A DNA stretch of 64,000 nucleotides. Source: Sambucus nigra. Lineage: Eukaryota > Streptophyta > Magnoliopsida > Dipsacales > Adoxaceae. How positions within the stretch are numbered: position 1 is the stretch's first letter; each line of letters begins with the position of its first letter. Both the position numbers and the translations under genes were made by a program. The notes below the pieces were generated by a model. That model did no database searches. It was not told the origin of the DNA and saw only the letters and a list, made by a program, of their open reading frames with translations. Positions 11,852 to 22,959 of the stretch are shown one piece after another. The stretch is from positions 42,292,651 through 42,356,650 of the forward strand of contig OX422218.1 of assembly GCA_949130495.1 (NCBI GenBank), read 5' to 3'.

Positions 11852-13264
11852 TGTAAGGACACAAGTCTCCAATTGAGTCTTATGTAGTGTTGGCTCAATT
11901 CCGGACAAAAAAATTTTAGTCATAGGATAGAGTTATTGAATATCCACCAAGCCTATGACATGTAAAGTTGAAGATGTAGCGGCCTGTATTAAAAAGCGAA
12001 GATATCAAAGTGCCGAGTTTCAAGTGCCATGTTTCTACGTCAACGACAATTAATTCCATAATCTCCAAAAGGTATGAATGCATATATATATATATATATA
12101 TATATAGGGAGACTTGGAATAATTTTATTATGGGTGTAATTTTAATTTAAAATTTCTTTTACTTTTCAAAAATTATTTTAGAACTTGGGATAAATGTTTT
12201 TGTCTTAAAATTGAAATTCTGGAAAGTCTATTTTTTTGTTCGAAATTGTCGTTCGAACGAGTATTTCGTTCGAACGAGTTTGCCAACGAGTTTTCCCATT
12301 TTGGGTACTAGAATTTCGTTAGATGGTCATTGGAACGAGACTTCATTCGAACGAAAATTTCGTTCGAACGAGAATTCTGTGCAGGAAAATTTTTGGCAGT
12401 TTTGACCCATTTTCACACTCTTTTGTCCCATTTCCTTTTGCCAGTTTAAAACATACTCGGGACACTATTTTCAAGAGACTATGGAATCATTGGTTTTGGC
12501 ACCATTGGTTCTTCTCTACCAGAAGAAGGAGAAGTTTGGGTTTGCTTCTATTTCCCATAAAATAATATGTTTTGTTTTTGTTGCGGCGTTCTCATACAGT
12601 GAAAGGCACTGTGTGTGGTTGAGGGGTTCGAAAAGCTTCATTAGTGGATTCCAAGGTTTCGGTGGAGTCCGAGATCATCGACTACACAGAGGTTGGTATA
12701 ACAAGATGCGGCAGGTCTTTAGGGAGTCGAGTTGAGTTGAGCAAGTCATTTGTCTTGTACTTGTAAAATTCAGTACTTAGTGGACTTAAGGCTAGGGTCG
12801 TTCGAGGTTTTTCCCATTTGGGTTTTCCTTCTACATCGCAGCATAGTGTTTTGTGGATTTATTTTATCTTGTAAATCACCTAGAACGCATGCTTAGGATT
12901 AAAAGATAAAATATGGTTTAATTCACTATATAGTGTAATTTGGTGCAAAAATTAATTTGGGTGAAATTTGGATTAATTTAATTCTAGTCATTAATATAAT
13001 TTGGTAAAATTTGGTTTGGCCTAAATTGCAAATTGAATTAATTAATGTTAGAAAAATTTCTAGGAATTATGTTAAATTAATTTGGTTTAAGTGAAAAATT
13101 TATTTGGTGTTTAATTTAATTTCACTTTGTGTTAAGTTTGATTTTAATTTGTAAGAAATTAAAATTTGTTGTAAGTTGTTTTCTGTGTTGAACCATCTTT
13201 ATTCCGTATTAAAGGAAATTCTTATTTTTAAAAATTTTAAATTGGGGGTCCTACGTTTCCAACA
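11852..13264 (+). repeat. A1 3' LTR
   Basis: 1413 bp, starting TGTAAGGACACA and ending TTTCCAACA. It has one TTCGAA cluster (12236-12378) and a longer (TA)n tract at about 12084-12107. It is shorter than the 5' LTR through loss, or non-duplication, of two internal segments. Confidence 0.88.
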
Positions 13265-13477
13265 AACTCATAAAAGAGGAGTCCCCAAAGAGACACGTAT
13301 CTCCGCAAGACACTAAAGACACCCGAAGTATGTATCGTCTCACAGAAGCATTTAATTAAAAAAAAAGTAATGATTCATTTTTAGTCCCCTCGAATTCCTA
13401 AAAGAACACTTTGAATTAATGCAAAACTTTTTTGTTTTCGATCTAACTGAACACTTTTGAATGAGTGGGTCCTAATA
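13265..13477. other. Remnant of the X-flanked element beyond A1
   Basis: About 200 bp between the end of A1 and the right X repeat, and so the other side of the sequence A1 interrupted. No motif recognised. Confidence 0.4.
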
Positions 13478-14911
13478 TAGAAGGGTACACCCCCAACCTC
13501 ACATAACAAAATAAATATTGGCATGAGTGGGTGTCAAGAGAGTGGGTGCCAAGTGAGGAGGTTCAAAATGAGTGGGTGCAAAGTAAGAGGTCACCAAGGA
13601 AGGGGGTACCAAGAGAGGGGCTACCAAAATATAAGTAATTAGGGGTTACTGTGCAAGTAGACCTCATCCACCGAGGGGGTCCTATGGGCTCAATTATAAA
13701 ATTGTTAGTAAATGTTATGCAATGAGCCCATGCTAGCGAGGGGGTGCCAACAAAGGGGATCCAAGATAATGAGGGAGTGACAAATGAGAAACCACTAAAC
13801 AATGAAGAAATACTTGATAGGAAACCCAAAATCACCATGTGGGTGTGAGGTTAATAGATACAAGTCAAAGAGGGGGTGCCAAGTGTGCAACCCTAAAGTA
13901 GTAAGGAGTTGCTCTGTGAGTAACTCCGAGATAGTGAGGCGGTTCTCTGTGAGTAGACCCAAGCTTAAGTTATAAACAACAATACCTAAATAAGGTTTTT
14001 CTAACAATTCATTATTTTTTGGTACACATGAATGCTTAACAAGAAGCCTTAGCCAAGTAGGAAGGACTGAAGCAAAATGGCTAGTTGGGATCCTTTAAGT
14101 GCTTTGGTTTGGAGGCTAAATGGAATCTCTAATTGGGCAAGCTAATGACTAACCACTTTAGTACCTTAGGAAATATATAATACTAATAGGAGGGACCTAA
14201 TAGGTCACTGACACACTTAAAAATTTCATACTTTGTAAAATAGGTGAGTAGCTAAGGCAATGCTAACAAAATAAATTTTAATTATAATTATTGACGAGTG
14301 GCCCTCAAGGTCGCTCGCAATTTTTCAAAATGTTTGTTTACCAAGTAACCATTTGAAAATATCTATAAAATCATACTTTTTGGCACTATGCCTAGCATAT
14401 TTGGTTTTTGACCTCGAAACCACAAGCTATCGTCTATCAGAGCGGACATCGACAGACAGCAAAATAGGAAAAAAGGTACTAGGCAAATATTATCGCAAGT
14501 AGTATACTTTTAGCATGCACAGTCCAAGTCCACCATAATATATAGTTATAATAAAAGCACATGGTAAAGGTTAAAAGGACAAAACACTATGAAAGCACTG
14601 TTACTCTATCCAATCTCACACATAAAGTATATCTTTGTTCTTTCTCCAAGGTACTTAGAGTGCTCATCAATTCAAAGAATCATTATTCTTAATTGACACC
14701 ATTCTCTTTATTCCTATTGAAAAGCTTGTCTTCAATCATTGTCTTCCTCATATTGTAATCATAAAATTTTCATTATATTGCAAAAATTTAGTTTTCAATT
14801 TACTTGCTGCTCTTGATGCTTTGAACACCTTGAATGTTGTTTCCATTAGAGTGGAACACGCCTCACCCAATTCAGTATACTTTTAGACACCAATATCACT
14901 AACCTCCTACA
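13478..14911. repeat. LTR-like direct repeat X, right copy (1.4 kb)
   Basis: Partner of 2698-4104 in direct orientation. The copies are clearly diverged, implying an old insertion. Immediately to the right the ~70 bp tandem array resumes, mirroring the array left of the other copy. On the minus strand the repeat would run from TGTAGGAGG to CCCTTCTA, so one end keeps a TG. Confidence 0.55.
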
Positions 14912-14929
14912 ACATTCATTTCTTTGGGT

Positions 14930-15970
14930 ATGCAGAATTTACCTAGGTCCTTAGAATTTACCTCGGCCAGCTGAATAGGTTACTTTCATCTATTTAGGTT
15001 TGCAAAATCAACTTTGACCCGTTGAATCAATCAATATAATCTCTTTAGGCCTATATAATCGACCTAGATCCTTAAAATTTGACTTTACATTCTCAATCAA
15101 TTATTTTCATCTCTTTAGATCCGTATAAATGATATAGGTCCTCATAATTGACCTCAACATGCTAAATCAGTCACTTTCATAATTTTAGGTTCGTACATTT
15201 AACCTAAGTTTTCATAATTGACCTCGACCCACTGAATTGATTGATTTCATCTCTTTCAATCTGCTGAATTAACCTAGGTCCTCAGAGTTGACCCCGACAC
15301 ATTGAATTGGTGACTTTCATCTCTTTAGGTCCGTACAATCGACCTAGGTCCTTAGAATTGACCTTGACCTGCTCAATGGGCAACTTTCATCTCTTGAGGT
15401 CCACAAAATATACCTAGGCCATCAAAATTAACTTCTACCAGTTGGATAAGTTTCTTTTATCTCTTTTGGTTTAGATAATCCACTTAGGTCATTAGAATTG
15501 ACCTCGACCCACTAAATCAGTCACTTTTATCTCATTAGGTTCGTATAATCGACCTATGTCATCAGAATTGTCCTCGGCCCTCTAAATAGATCAATATCAT
15601 CTCTCTAGGTCCACAATAATGACATGGGTCCTTAGAATTGACCTCGACCCACTGAATAGGTCACTTTCATCCTTTTTAGGTGCATAGAATCGACCTAGGT
15701 CGTCAGAATTTACCTCGACTAGATAAGTTGGTCATTTTCATCTCTTTATATTCGTAAAATCTACTAGGTCCTTAAAATTGACCACCTTCTTAATTGGTCA
15801 TGCCCATTTCTCCAGGTCCACATAATTGACTTCGACCCACTAAATTGGCCACTTTCATTTCTTCAGGTCCGCAGAATCGACCAAGGTTCTCAGAATTGAC
15901 CTCGACTTGATGCATAAGTCATTTTCACTCTTTAGTTCCTCGTAATTGACTTCAAACCTCTGAGTTCGTT
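14930..15970 (+). repeat. ~70 bp tandem repeat array
   Basis: About 14 degenerate units with a spacing of roughly 65-75 bp. The recurring core is TCTTTAGGTCC, then GACCTAGGTCCTCAGAATTG, ACCTCGACCCACTGAAT and GGTCACTTTCATC. It shares units and orientation with 2470-2697. There is no coding potential, and the arrangement is a local minisatellite rather than spacer-separated repeats. Confidence 0.85.
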
Positions 15971-17047
15971 ACATGCAATTTTTAGTTCCCCAGAATTGCA
16001 CTCTTCCATCCTATGGTCCTGAAAACCGACCCCTTAAAAACCACAGGTCCTCATATGCAAACCTTTATGGCCAACACTCAAGACTCTCAATAGGGTGTCT
16101 ATCTTTTGGCGACCTTCACTTATCCTAAATTATCCAATTTTAGGGGATCTATAGAAACCCAGTTGTAGTACCCCAGTCCTGCTACCCCAACTAATGTATT
16201 GATCATGCGCCTCATAGTTTACAAACATAATTCTCTAAATCTTATCTTCTCGTCATCCATCCAAGACCCTGATCTATAGACCATTGGGTGCTTCTGAGCA
16301 TTGTTTGACTTCAGTCAACCTTCAAAATTGACGGTAGCTCATTAAATTCTTGTAGTTATTTAAATACCATTTTCTAACTATCCAAACCATGGACAAATAT
16401 TCCTTATGGTTCATGCATACTTGCCTTTTTTACTATGAAACCCTATTCTAGAGGCCACTAGGCTCTTATGTGCTTTGTTTGACTTTGCTCAAATCTTGAA
16501 CCTAAGACTTGGTCAATAGAATTTATAAATATCTGATTCTTCTTTCCAATGGTCCATACAGTGTGTGAAATGGACTTATAGTTTGCATTTTATGTCCGTT
16601 TTTCCACAAATATTCATTTTGGACAGGTGATAAGCACCCTTGACCCTGAGCCAATTGGCATATGGGTGTCTATTTTATCCTGGAAGACATAGTGCATGCC
16701 AATGGGGAGGGCAAGGACTACTATAATCCGCATAACCCTCTATTTCCTCATCGATAGGGTCTTTCTTTCCCGAATCCCAAAAAAAAAACTCAACCGCGAA
16801 AATCGTGTGTAACCTTTTACATATCCTTTTCAAAGCCATCCGTCTAATATTCCCTTCCATGATTCGTCCACATCACTTTCCCACTTACCTCATCACCATT
16901 AAAACATCCTCCAAATGGTCCTACACCATCTCACAAACCATAACTAAAAGCATCATAGAAGGTCCAATTTCTAAAATGTTTGTTTTACTCATTTAGGTTA
17001 TTGTTTCATTAATTCATCTATTCTTATGTTCTTAACTTTAATATCTC

Positions 17048-17052
<5 letters not shown>
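15971..17052. other. No gene recognised
   Basis: About 1 kb after the tandem array. It has two loosely similar passages around TTTGACTT.AGTCAA.CTT.AAA and a short minus-strand frame (16675-16860) with no family motif. It may be decayed retroelement sequence, but I cannot place it. Confidence 0.35.

Positions 17053-17131
<79 letters not shown>
17053..17131. repeat. (TA)n microsatellite
   Basis: About 79 bp of pure TA repeats. Confidence 0.95.
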
Positions 17132-17132
<1 letters not shown>

Positions 17133-17447
17133 TGCCATGAGAACTAAGTTTCCCTAACGAATTCCTATTGACTTTTCAACCAGTAAATAGGCCATATTCT
17201 TCATTTTATGGAAATATTTTTCTCAATTTTACCCTTTTTAAACCAATCATCTGTAACTTCTTGTGGGAAGTTACACAAGTGGTTGAAATTTTTTCCATCC
17301 TATTTTTAATCTTTAAATGATCATAACTTTTTATAGAAAAATCCATTTTTCGCAAAATTACTATTTTCAAATCTACTCGATGAGACCTATCAAACAAGAT
17401 CCATGAAGCTTACAAAATTTCAAAGAAAAAAATTACACTTACACTAA

Positions 17448-17846
17448 AGTTTACTATACGAACCAGAAAATGAAATAGTTTTATATCGGTGACTTTTTTG
17501 CAAACAGTAACATTTGTTGTGTTAATATTACAAAAACAATCAAACTTACTGTGTTCACAAGAAAATGAAATCTATATATTTATCAAACAATATCCAGGGA
17601 GTCCATAATATTTCAATGAATAAAACTACACGGACGGTATTATTTTCTGTGTAAATCTTTAAAAATTGAACTTAATCAATGGTTGAATAGTGAATTGGAC
17701 TTTATTAAAAAAAATCTCAAAATAAGAATTACATATACTTATATATATTAAGTGGGTTCTCACATTAGTTGTTTGGATTAAATAATTATACAAACAAATT
17801 AGTTAAATAAATGGACCAATTAATGTAAAAACACATATATATAGTA
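17448..17846 (+). repeat. Dispersed repeat R, copy 1
   Basis: About 400 bp matching 19283-19645 in direct orientation (ACCAGAAAATGAAATAG, ATATATTTATCAAA, TCACATTAGTTGTT) and, over its last 200 bp, 20236-20445 in inverted orientation. It ends at the foldback MITE. The preceding 17132-17447 is similar AT-rich sequence without an ORF. Confidence 0.75.
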
Positions 17847-17848
17847 CT

Positions 17849-19276
17849 GCTCTTGTGCAGACTGTCCCGCAATTTAACAGTACGGACTGGACATGTGTCA
17901 CCTGGCGGTGAGCCTAAAAAAGAGATAGAGTGTGTGCCTATAATTTAGCTAGACCTGTAAACGGATATTAGAAAATACGCATCCGTCCGATATTCGAATC
18001 CGAATTTGCAGATATTTATCCGAAAATATGGAAACGGATACGAATATGGATACTCTTTAAAAATATCCGAGAAAACGGATACAGATGCGGATAGTACTAT
18101 TATCCGACACGGATAATCCGTATCCGATGCGGAGTTTCCATTTTATCGGATATCCATTTTACCGGATATCTGTATCCGTCAAACATATGTTTAAAATATT
18201 ACTAATAATATTAGTAATAAAATAATATTAAAAAAATCTTAATCGTTTATTCCCAAAACAAAATAAACACATACTCCACTCAAAACAAAAATACCCTAAA
18301 GTTTTTGTTTTATTGGGTATATTATAAAATGTCATGTATTATTATTTTATTGGGTATATTATCAAGGAGTTACACTAAAGTTACATTACACCTTATCACA
18401 CACAACATACACCGACTAAAGAACATATACTCCACGAAAAAAAAATAACTTCGTTTCATTTCTCCTTCGTACAAAACAAGAGAAAAGAAACTCTCATATG
18501 GTTGTTCATTAGTTTCCTTAATTATAAATAAATGTAAGAGAGAAACAAAAAAGAATGTTAGAGAGAAACATAATAGAATGTAAGAGAGAAACATAAAAGT
18601 AAAGAGATGGTTTAGATTGTAATGAGAACAAAAGTTAACAATATGTATATTATATACAAAATAAAAATGTATACTTATTAAATTTAAAATATCAGTATGT
18701 TTTGAAGACAAAAGGTCCACGAGGTTATCGTTCTCAATAAATTTAATTAATCTAAAAGGTGCATATTTATTTCTATTGTCATGGAATGCGACTGTTATTT
18801 ATTTTTTTGTTGGCTTTAAGCTTATATGGTTGTAAAGTATGCATGACTTTAAGCTATTTTATCATTATGGAATCCATAATTGTTGATGTTAGGAGGCAGT
18901 AATTTTGTTACATATTTATTTGGATTGGGTTGGATTTCATTGGATTGGATATTATAATTGTTAGGATTTAATTGGATTGGATATTATAATTGTTATTTTT
19001 TGCGATGGCTAAATAATGTAAACGGTTACGGATATTATACGAATCCGAGGTATCCGAGCGGATACGGATATGGATAGTTGTTTTAACTATCCGGCGGATA
19101 CAGATACGTATATGGATAGTACATTCAGATAGCGGATACGGATACGGAAAATATGGTATCCGATCCGTATCCGTCCGTTTACCTCCCCTAAATTTAGCCC
19201 TTAATTTTTGGGCTCACCGCCAGGTGACACATGTCTGGTCCACACTATTAAAATGGGTGATAGTCCGCACAAGAGC
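17849..19276. mobile_element. Foldback MITE, copy 1, split by a hAT-type element
   Basis: Arms 17849-17949 and 19191-19276 are inverted copies beginning GCTCTTGTGC.GACT and containing CATGTGTCACCTGGCGGTGA. Removing the inner hAT element and one 8 bp TSD leaves about 179 bp, almost the size of the uninterrupted relative at 30376-30550. No coding capacity. The superfamily is unassigned because no clear TSD is visible in the surrounding TA-rich DNA. Confidence 0.85.
17950..19190. mobile_element. Non-autonomous hAT-type transposon
   Basis: 1241 bp element with short terminal inverted repeats: left TAGACCTGTAAACGG, right (reverse complement) TAGGGGAGGTAAACGG. It has a perfect 8 bp TSD, AATTTAGC (17942-17949 and 19191-19198). 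Subterminal regions are packed with GGATACGGATATCCG-like motifs in both orientations, as expected for hAT transposase binding. The AT-rich middle has no transposase. It is inserted in the centre of the foldback MITE. Confidence 0.88.
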
Positions 19277-19282
19277 TTTATA

Positions 19283-19643
19283 TATATATATATATAGTAA
19301 AATTTATTGTATGCACCAGAAAATGAAATAGTTTTATATCTGTGATATTTTCATGAACAATAACATTTACTGTATTAATATTACGAAGACAGAAAAATTT
19401 ACTCTGTTCACGAAAAATTGAAATCCATATATTTATCAAATAAGATCCATTGCGCCAAAAATATTTTAATGGAAAAAATTGTACAGAAAATGAGATTTAC
19501 TGTGTGCACCATTAAAAATAGAACTTAAATAATGGTTGAAAATATATAATAATACATATTAACGGGGTTGTCACATTAGTTGTTAAGATTAAATTATAAT
19601 AGAAGTAAATTGGTTAAATAAATGGATCAATCAACGTACAAAC

Positions 19644-19645
<2 letters not shown>
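19283..19645 (+). repeat. Dispersed repeat R, copy 2
   Basis: Direct copy of 17448-17846, beginning GTAAAATTTATTGTATG.ACC and ending before a (TA)n tract at 19646-19700. Confidence 0.75.

Positions 19646-19700
<55 letters not shown>
19646..19700. repeat. (TA)n microsatellite
   Basis: About 55 bp of TA repeats directly abutting the next MITE. Confidence 0.95.
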
Positions 19701-19707
<7 letters not shown>

Positions 19708-20174
19708 TGACACTTATTTTTAATTTAACCCATTTACTCGCTCAAACACCCATTTATCCAATATTTTCTTATTTTTGAAGGTGCGCACCAGTGGCACGCC
19801 ATGTCACCCCAAACCGGAGCTCTGGTAGATTCGTCTCTCAAATAACCATTTACTCAATATTCTCATATTTTCAAAGGTCCGTGATAATGGCACCCAATCC
19901 CCACCCACGTCAATTCCCATCGTCGGAGCTCCAACGAGCACCATCAGAGCTCCGGTTTGCAGTGGGTAAAGCTGGCATGGGGTGTAGTTGGTGCGAACCT
20001 TTAAAATAAAAGAATGTTGTGTTAATGGGAATTGGATCCATTGGGGCTCGGGTTGGGGGTGAGTAGGGGTGGCATGGGGTGCCACTGGCGTGACTCTTCA
20101 AAAATAAGAGAATATTTGATAAATGGGTGTTTGAGCGACTAAATGGGTTAAACAAAAAATAGATGTCTTTCTAA
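19701..20174. mobile_element. MITE with ~100 bp inverted repeats
   Basis: 474 bp. The left arm (TTAGAAATGACAC, AACCCATTTACTCGCTCAAA, CACCCATTTATC) and the right arm read in reverse complement are alike for about 100 bp. A third partial copy of the arm motif lies inside at about 19845-19900. Neighbouring TA tracts hide any TSD. The antisense open frames across it come from the palindrome. Confidence 0.8.
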
Positions 20175-20175
20175 C

Positions 20176-20197
20176 TCTCTCTCTCTCTCTCTCTCTC

Positions 20198-20234
<37 letters not shown>
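20176..20234. repeat. (CT)n and (TA)n microsatellites
   Basis: A CT run followed by a TA run between the MITE and the inverted R copy. Confidence 0.92.
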
Positions 20235-20235
<1 letters not shown>

Positions 20236-20236
<1 letters not shown>

Positions 20237-20445
20237 GATTATACATTAATTGACCGATTTATTTAACTAATTTGTTTGTATTTTTTTTTAATCCAAACAA
20301 CTAATGTGACAGCCCAATTAATATGTATTATTATATGAAATTACTATTTTGAGATTTTTAAATAAATCCTAATAACTATTCAACAATTAATTAAGTTCTA
20401 TTTTTAAAGGCGTACACAGTAAATATTACTATTTGTGTCATTTTG
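20236..20445 (-). repeat. Dispersed repeat R, inverted copy 3
   Basis: Reverse-complement match to about 17620-17830. Markers on the plus strand are CATTAATTGACC, ATTTATTTAACTAATTTGTT and CAACTAATGTGA. Copies 2 and 3 form an inverted pair around the MITE at 19701-20174. Confidence 0.72.
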
Positions 20446-21044
20446 TTCATAAATACAAAAAAGCCAAAAGGACGGTTAAACCACAAATCCCAATTTATTA
20501 TTTTCTCACTTTCGCCACTCGAGCACAATATCATACAAAGTGAAAGATTTTACTTTTGGATTTATGGGTTGAACCCCACATTTATATTTTCTTCGAACAA
20601 CGTGGACTTTGGAGTCGGTTTTAGCTACGTATGTGTCCCGAGATCACCTCGGGGGTCGAGTCCTATTTTCTATATTTCGCTCTTTTTCTCACCTTTTGTA
20701 TACATATATAGAGTTTATTTATTTATTCTCTTTAACGATCCCATTGGACAAGCGTATTCACTTCTCCATTGAGAGTTACGATCTAATGCATCGCCGATAG
20801 TTGACCTTCTATTATATATACAATTATCCCCTTCTAGCGGTATTCTTAGACATGCGTTCTCATTTGTTCAAAATGAGTTCAATCTGATGCATTACTCGTA
20901 TTTTTAGCTATGTTTATTTCTCATTTGTACTCACATCTTCTACGGATTCCATCTCGTCCTTCCCATGATATGAGTGTGATAATGTCACTCATTGTGCAGT
21001 TTATGTGTGTGTGTGCGCGCGCACATATATATATATATATATAC
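20446..21044. other. No gene recognised; short TG/CG/CA/TA tract at the right edge
   Basis: A short plus-strand frame (20443-20772) carries no family motif. The last 40 bp are alternating purine-pyrimidine repeats (TG, CG, CA, TA) directly before the CACTA terminus. Confidence 0.4.
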
Positions 21045-22636
21045 ACTACAACAAATATTACTTTTAGCAACAATTTTTTTTACTATGAAAAAAAAAATTC
21101 GCGGCAAAATGAGAGGTTTTGGCAACGAAATTTAAAACGTGACAAAATATTAACTATTTTCCACGAAATATAAACTTTTGTTGCTAAATCCTTAAAAGTT
21201 TATTAAGCGCCATTCTTCCCGCTAAATTAATTTGATGCAAATTTATTTGCTTACGAAAATATATAATTATCAACAATAAAATTTTGTTGTAAAATGTTAT
21301 ATTATTTAGCTACAAAATATTTCGTAGTTAAAAACCAAAATCATCTACGCAAGTTTTATTTTTCGTTGTCAAAACGTAATTAAATGAACTCTTTTACCCA
21401 CTACACCAATCCTTGCTCTGCAAACCTTGCATAAAACCTCACGACTTCTTCTACCCTCTTCCCTGTTCGTTTTCGTCCAACAAACCTCATGAGTTCTCTC
21501 ATCTCACTGTCATCTCTTTCATCTCATCTCACCGCCGAACTGATCAGGTATCGTATAATATTTTATGATTTGATTTGAGTACTGTTTGCATTGGGTATGA
21601 TAGTGATGCTGTTTGAAATTTATATTTTTTATCTCGTAAGAGACAACCCAAAGCACCGATAAGAGAACCCAAATCTTTGGAATTTCTTATTTATCCTAGG
21701 AATTAATCAAATTTATACATGTGATTGTTTGTTCATTACCTTGTGCTTGTTTGTTCAGAAGTATATTTGCAATTCCAGAATGTAATTAAACATTTTATAT
21801 AAATCACCATGTCTGAATTATTTAAATTCTTGCCATTTGTCTTGAAATTTTTTATTACATTATGCTGCTATAAAGGAATGGGTGAACAAGTCGTACCACT
21901 GGAGAAAGATGCTATAAGAAGGTTCTTCTCCAAGAAAACTATCGACTGGATAATAAGATGTTGGCCTTCTGGAATGGTAGAGTGGAAAATTTTAAGCGAT
22001 ATGATATGTGCACCTCTTTGTTGAATTTTTATCAAATGTAGTACTTTTATGAATTGGGGATTTTTTATGCTGCTATTTTTTTTTAAATCAATTTTATATA
22101 GGTTTAAATGGACAATGGATTAATTGTCGACCGTAAAAATTAATAATGTACTCTCTTTCTCAGCATTCGATCTCGATTAATTGCTATTAATGTGCCCTAA
22201 TCGCAATTTACCGATGGAGCTCCTAATGTGGCCTAATCACAGCGGTTCCCCAAACGGTGTAAATATAGTTATAGATACAGTTTTTAACATCTAAAACTTT
22301 GTATATATACAACTCCGTAATGCTCGAGTAAGTCATTGTTACTATTTCCCCTAGTGGTGTTTATTTTTGAACATATCAAGCTTTGATATTTTAGTTGTTT
22401 ATGGTTTTAGGAGCTATTTTTTTAGATGTTGGGATTTAACTTAGTAAGAGTTTTGCATATATATGCTACTGTTAGATTCTCAGGTCGTAAGTATCTGATG
22501 TGTATGCTTTGGGAGATTTTGATGTTTTGTGGTTCAATTTATACATTGAAATAATAATTATGATGGATAAGTATTTTAATGTTGTGTAACTTTCTAGTAT
22601 TACTACTTTAACTAATTAGCTGTTATTTTTTTACAG

Positions 22637-22756
22637 GACTAGCACTGCTGAGTTTATTGTTCTGTTTGACAAGTACATGGAGTCAGTGAAGAATAACTAT
22701 TTTCTAGGGATGAAGTTCAAAATGAGATTTGAAGGTAAAGAAGCTCCAAACAAGAG
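22637..22756 (+). pseudogene. ARF2-like: Captured exon of an ARF2-like auxin response factor
   Basis: A 120 bp exon encoding RTSTAEFIVLFDKYMESVKN and, after NYFLG, MKFKMRFEGKEAPNKR. This is the Auxin_resp (ARF middle) domain: RTSP.EF, KYMESVKNNY and G.RFKMRFEGEEAP are diagnostic, and MESVKNNY points to the ARF2 type. It is preceded by a T-rich tract and TTACAG acceptor and ends at AG before GTATGG, so the captured piece kept its splice sites and came from genomic DNA. No neighbouring ARF exon, DNA-binding B3 domain or PB1 domain was found. It cannot encode a functional ARF alone, but could yield chimeric or antisense transcripts matching a host ARF. Confidence 0.88.
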
Positions 22757-22959
22757 GTATGGCCAGTACATGATGATCTTACTGAAGTTGACCACTCTTT
22801 AGAGAGAACACCTAAATGTTACTTATATTATCTAATTGTCTTTGTTTATTTATATTTAATATTGATATGACCCGTGTTAATGGTTTTATGGCTTTTAAGA
22901 GGATTCAATCAGTTAGAGAGTTAATAGAATCTAAATCAGCTTGTGTAAACAATGAATTG
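22757..22959. other. Short gap between ARF exon and LINE relic
   Basis: Probably residual intron of the captured ARF fragment. No further exon is recognised before the LINE sequence begins. Confidence 0.4.

Larger units (their letters stand above)
6444..13264 (+). mobile_element. Element A1: non-autonomous Sirevirus-like (TR-GAG) LTR retrotransposon
   Basis: Complete element with two LTRs, a primer-binding site, a decayed gag and terminal polypurine tracts, but no protease, integrase, reverse transcriptase or RNase H. It begins TGTAAGGACACA and ends CAACA. Flanking 5-mers are AAATC (6439-6443) and AACTC (13265-13269), a 4/5 match consistent with an aged TSD. UBN2/copia-type gag, an initiator-Met-like primer site and multiplied AGGGGGAG tracts are Sirevirus features. 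It inserted in the interior of the X-flanked element. A2 at 37970-55925 is a relative with the same layout. Lacking pol, both would need enzymes supplied by a related autonomous element. Confidence 0.88.

Noticed and set aside
14930..15970. Regularly spaced repeats that might suggest a CRISPR-like array
   Set aside because: Units are contiguous, degenerate and without unique spacers, in a plant nuclear context.
18370..18720. 116-codon hydrophobic minus frame inside the hAT-type element
   Set aside because: Low-complexity AT-rich sequence with no transposase motif; a chance open frame.
21809..22024. 71-codon plus frame upstream of the ARF exon
   Set aside because: It does not match ARF or transposase sequence, and I see no splice context linking it to the ARF exon.
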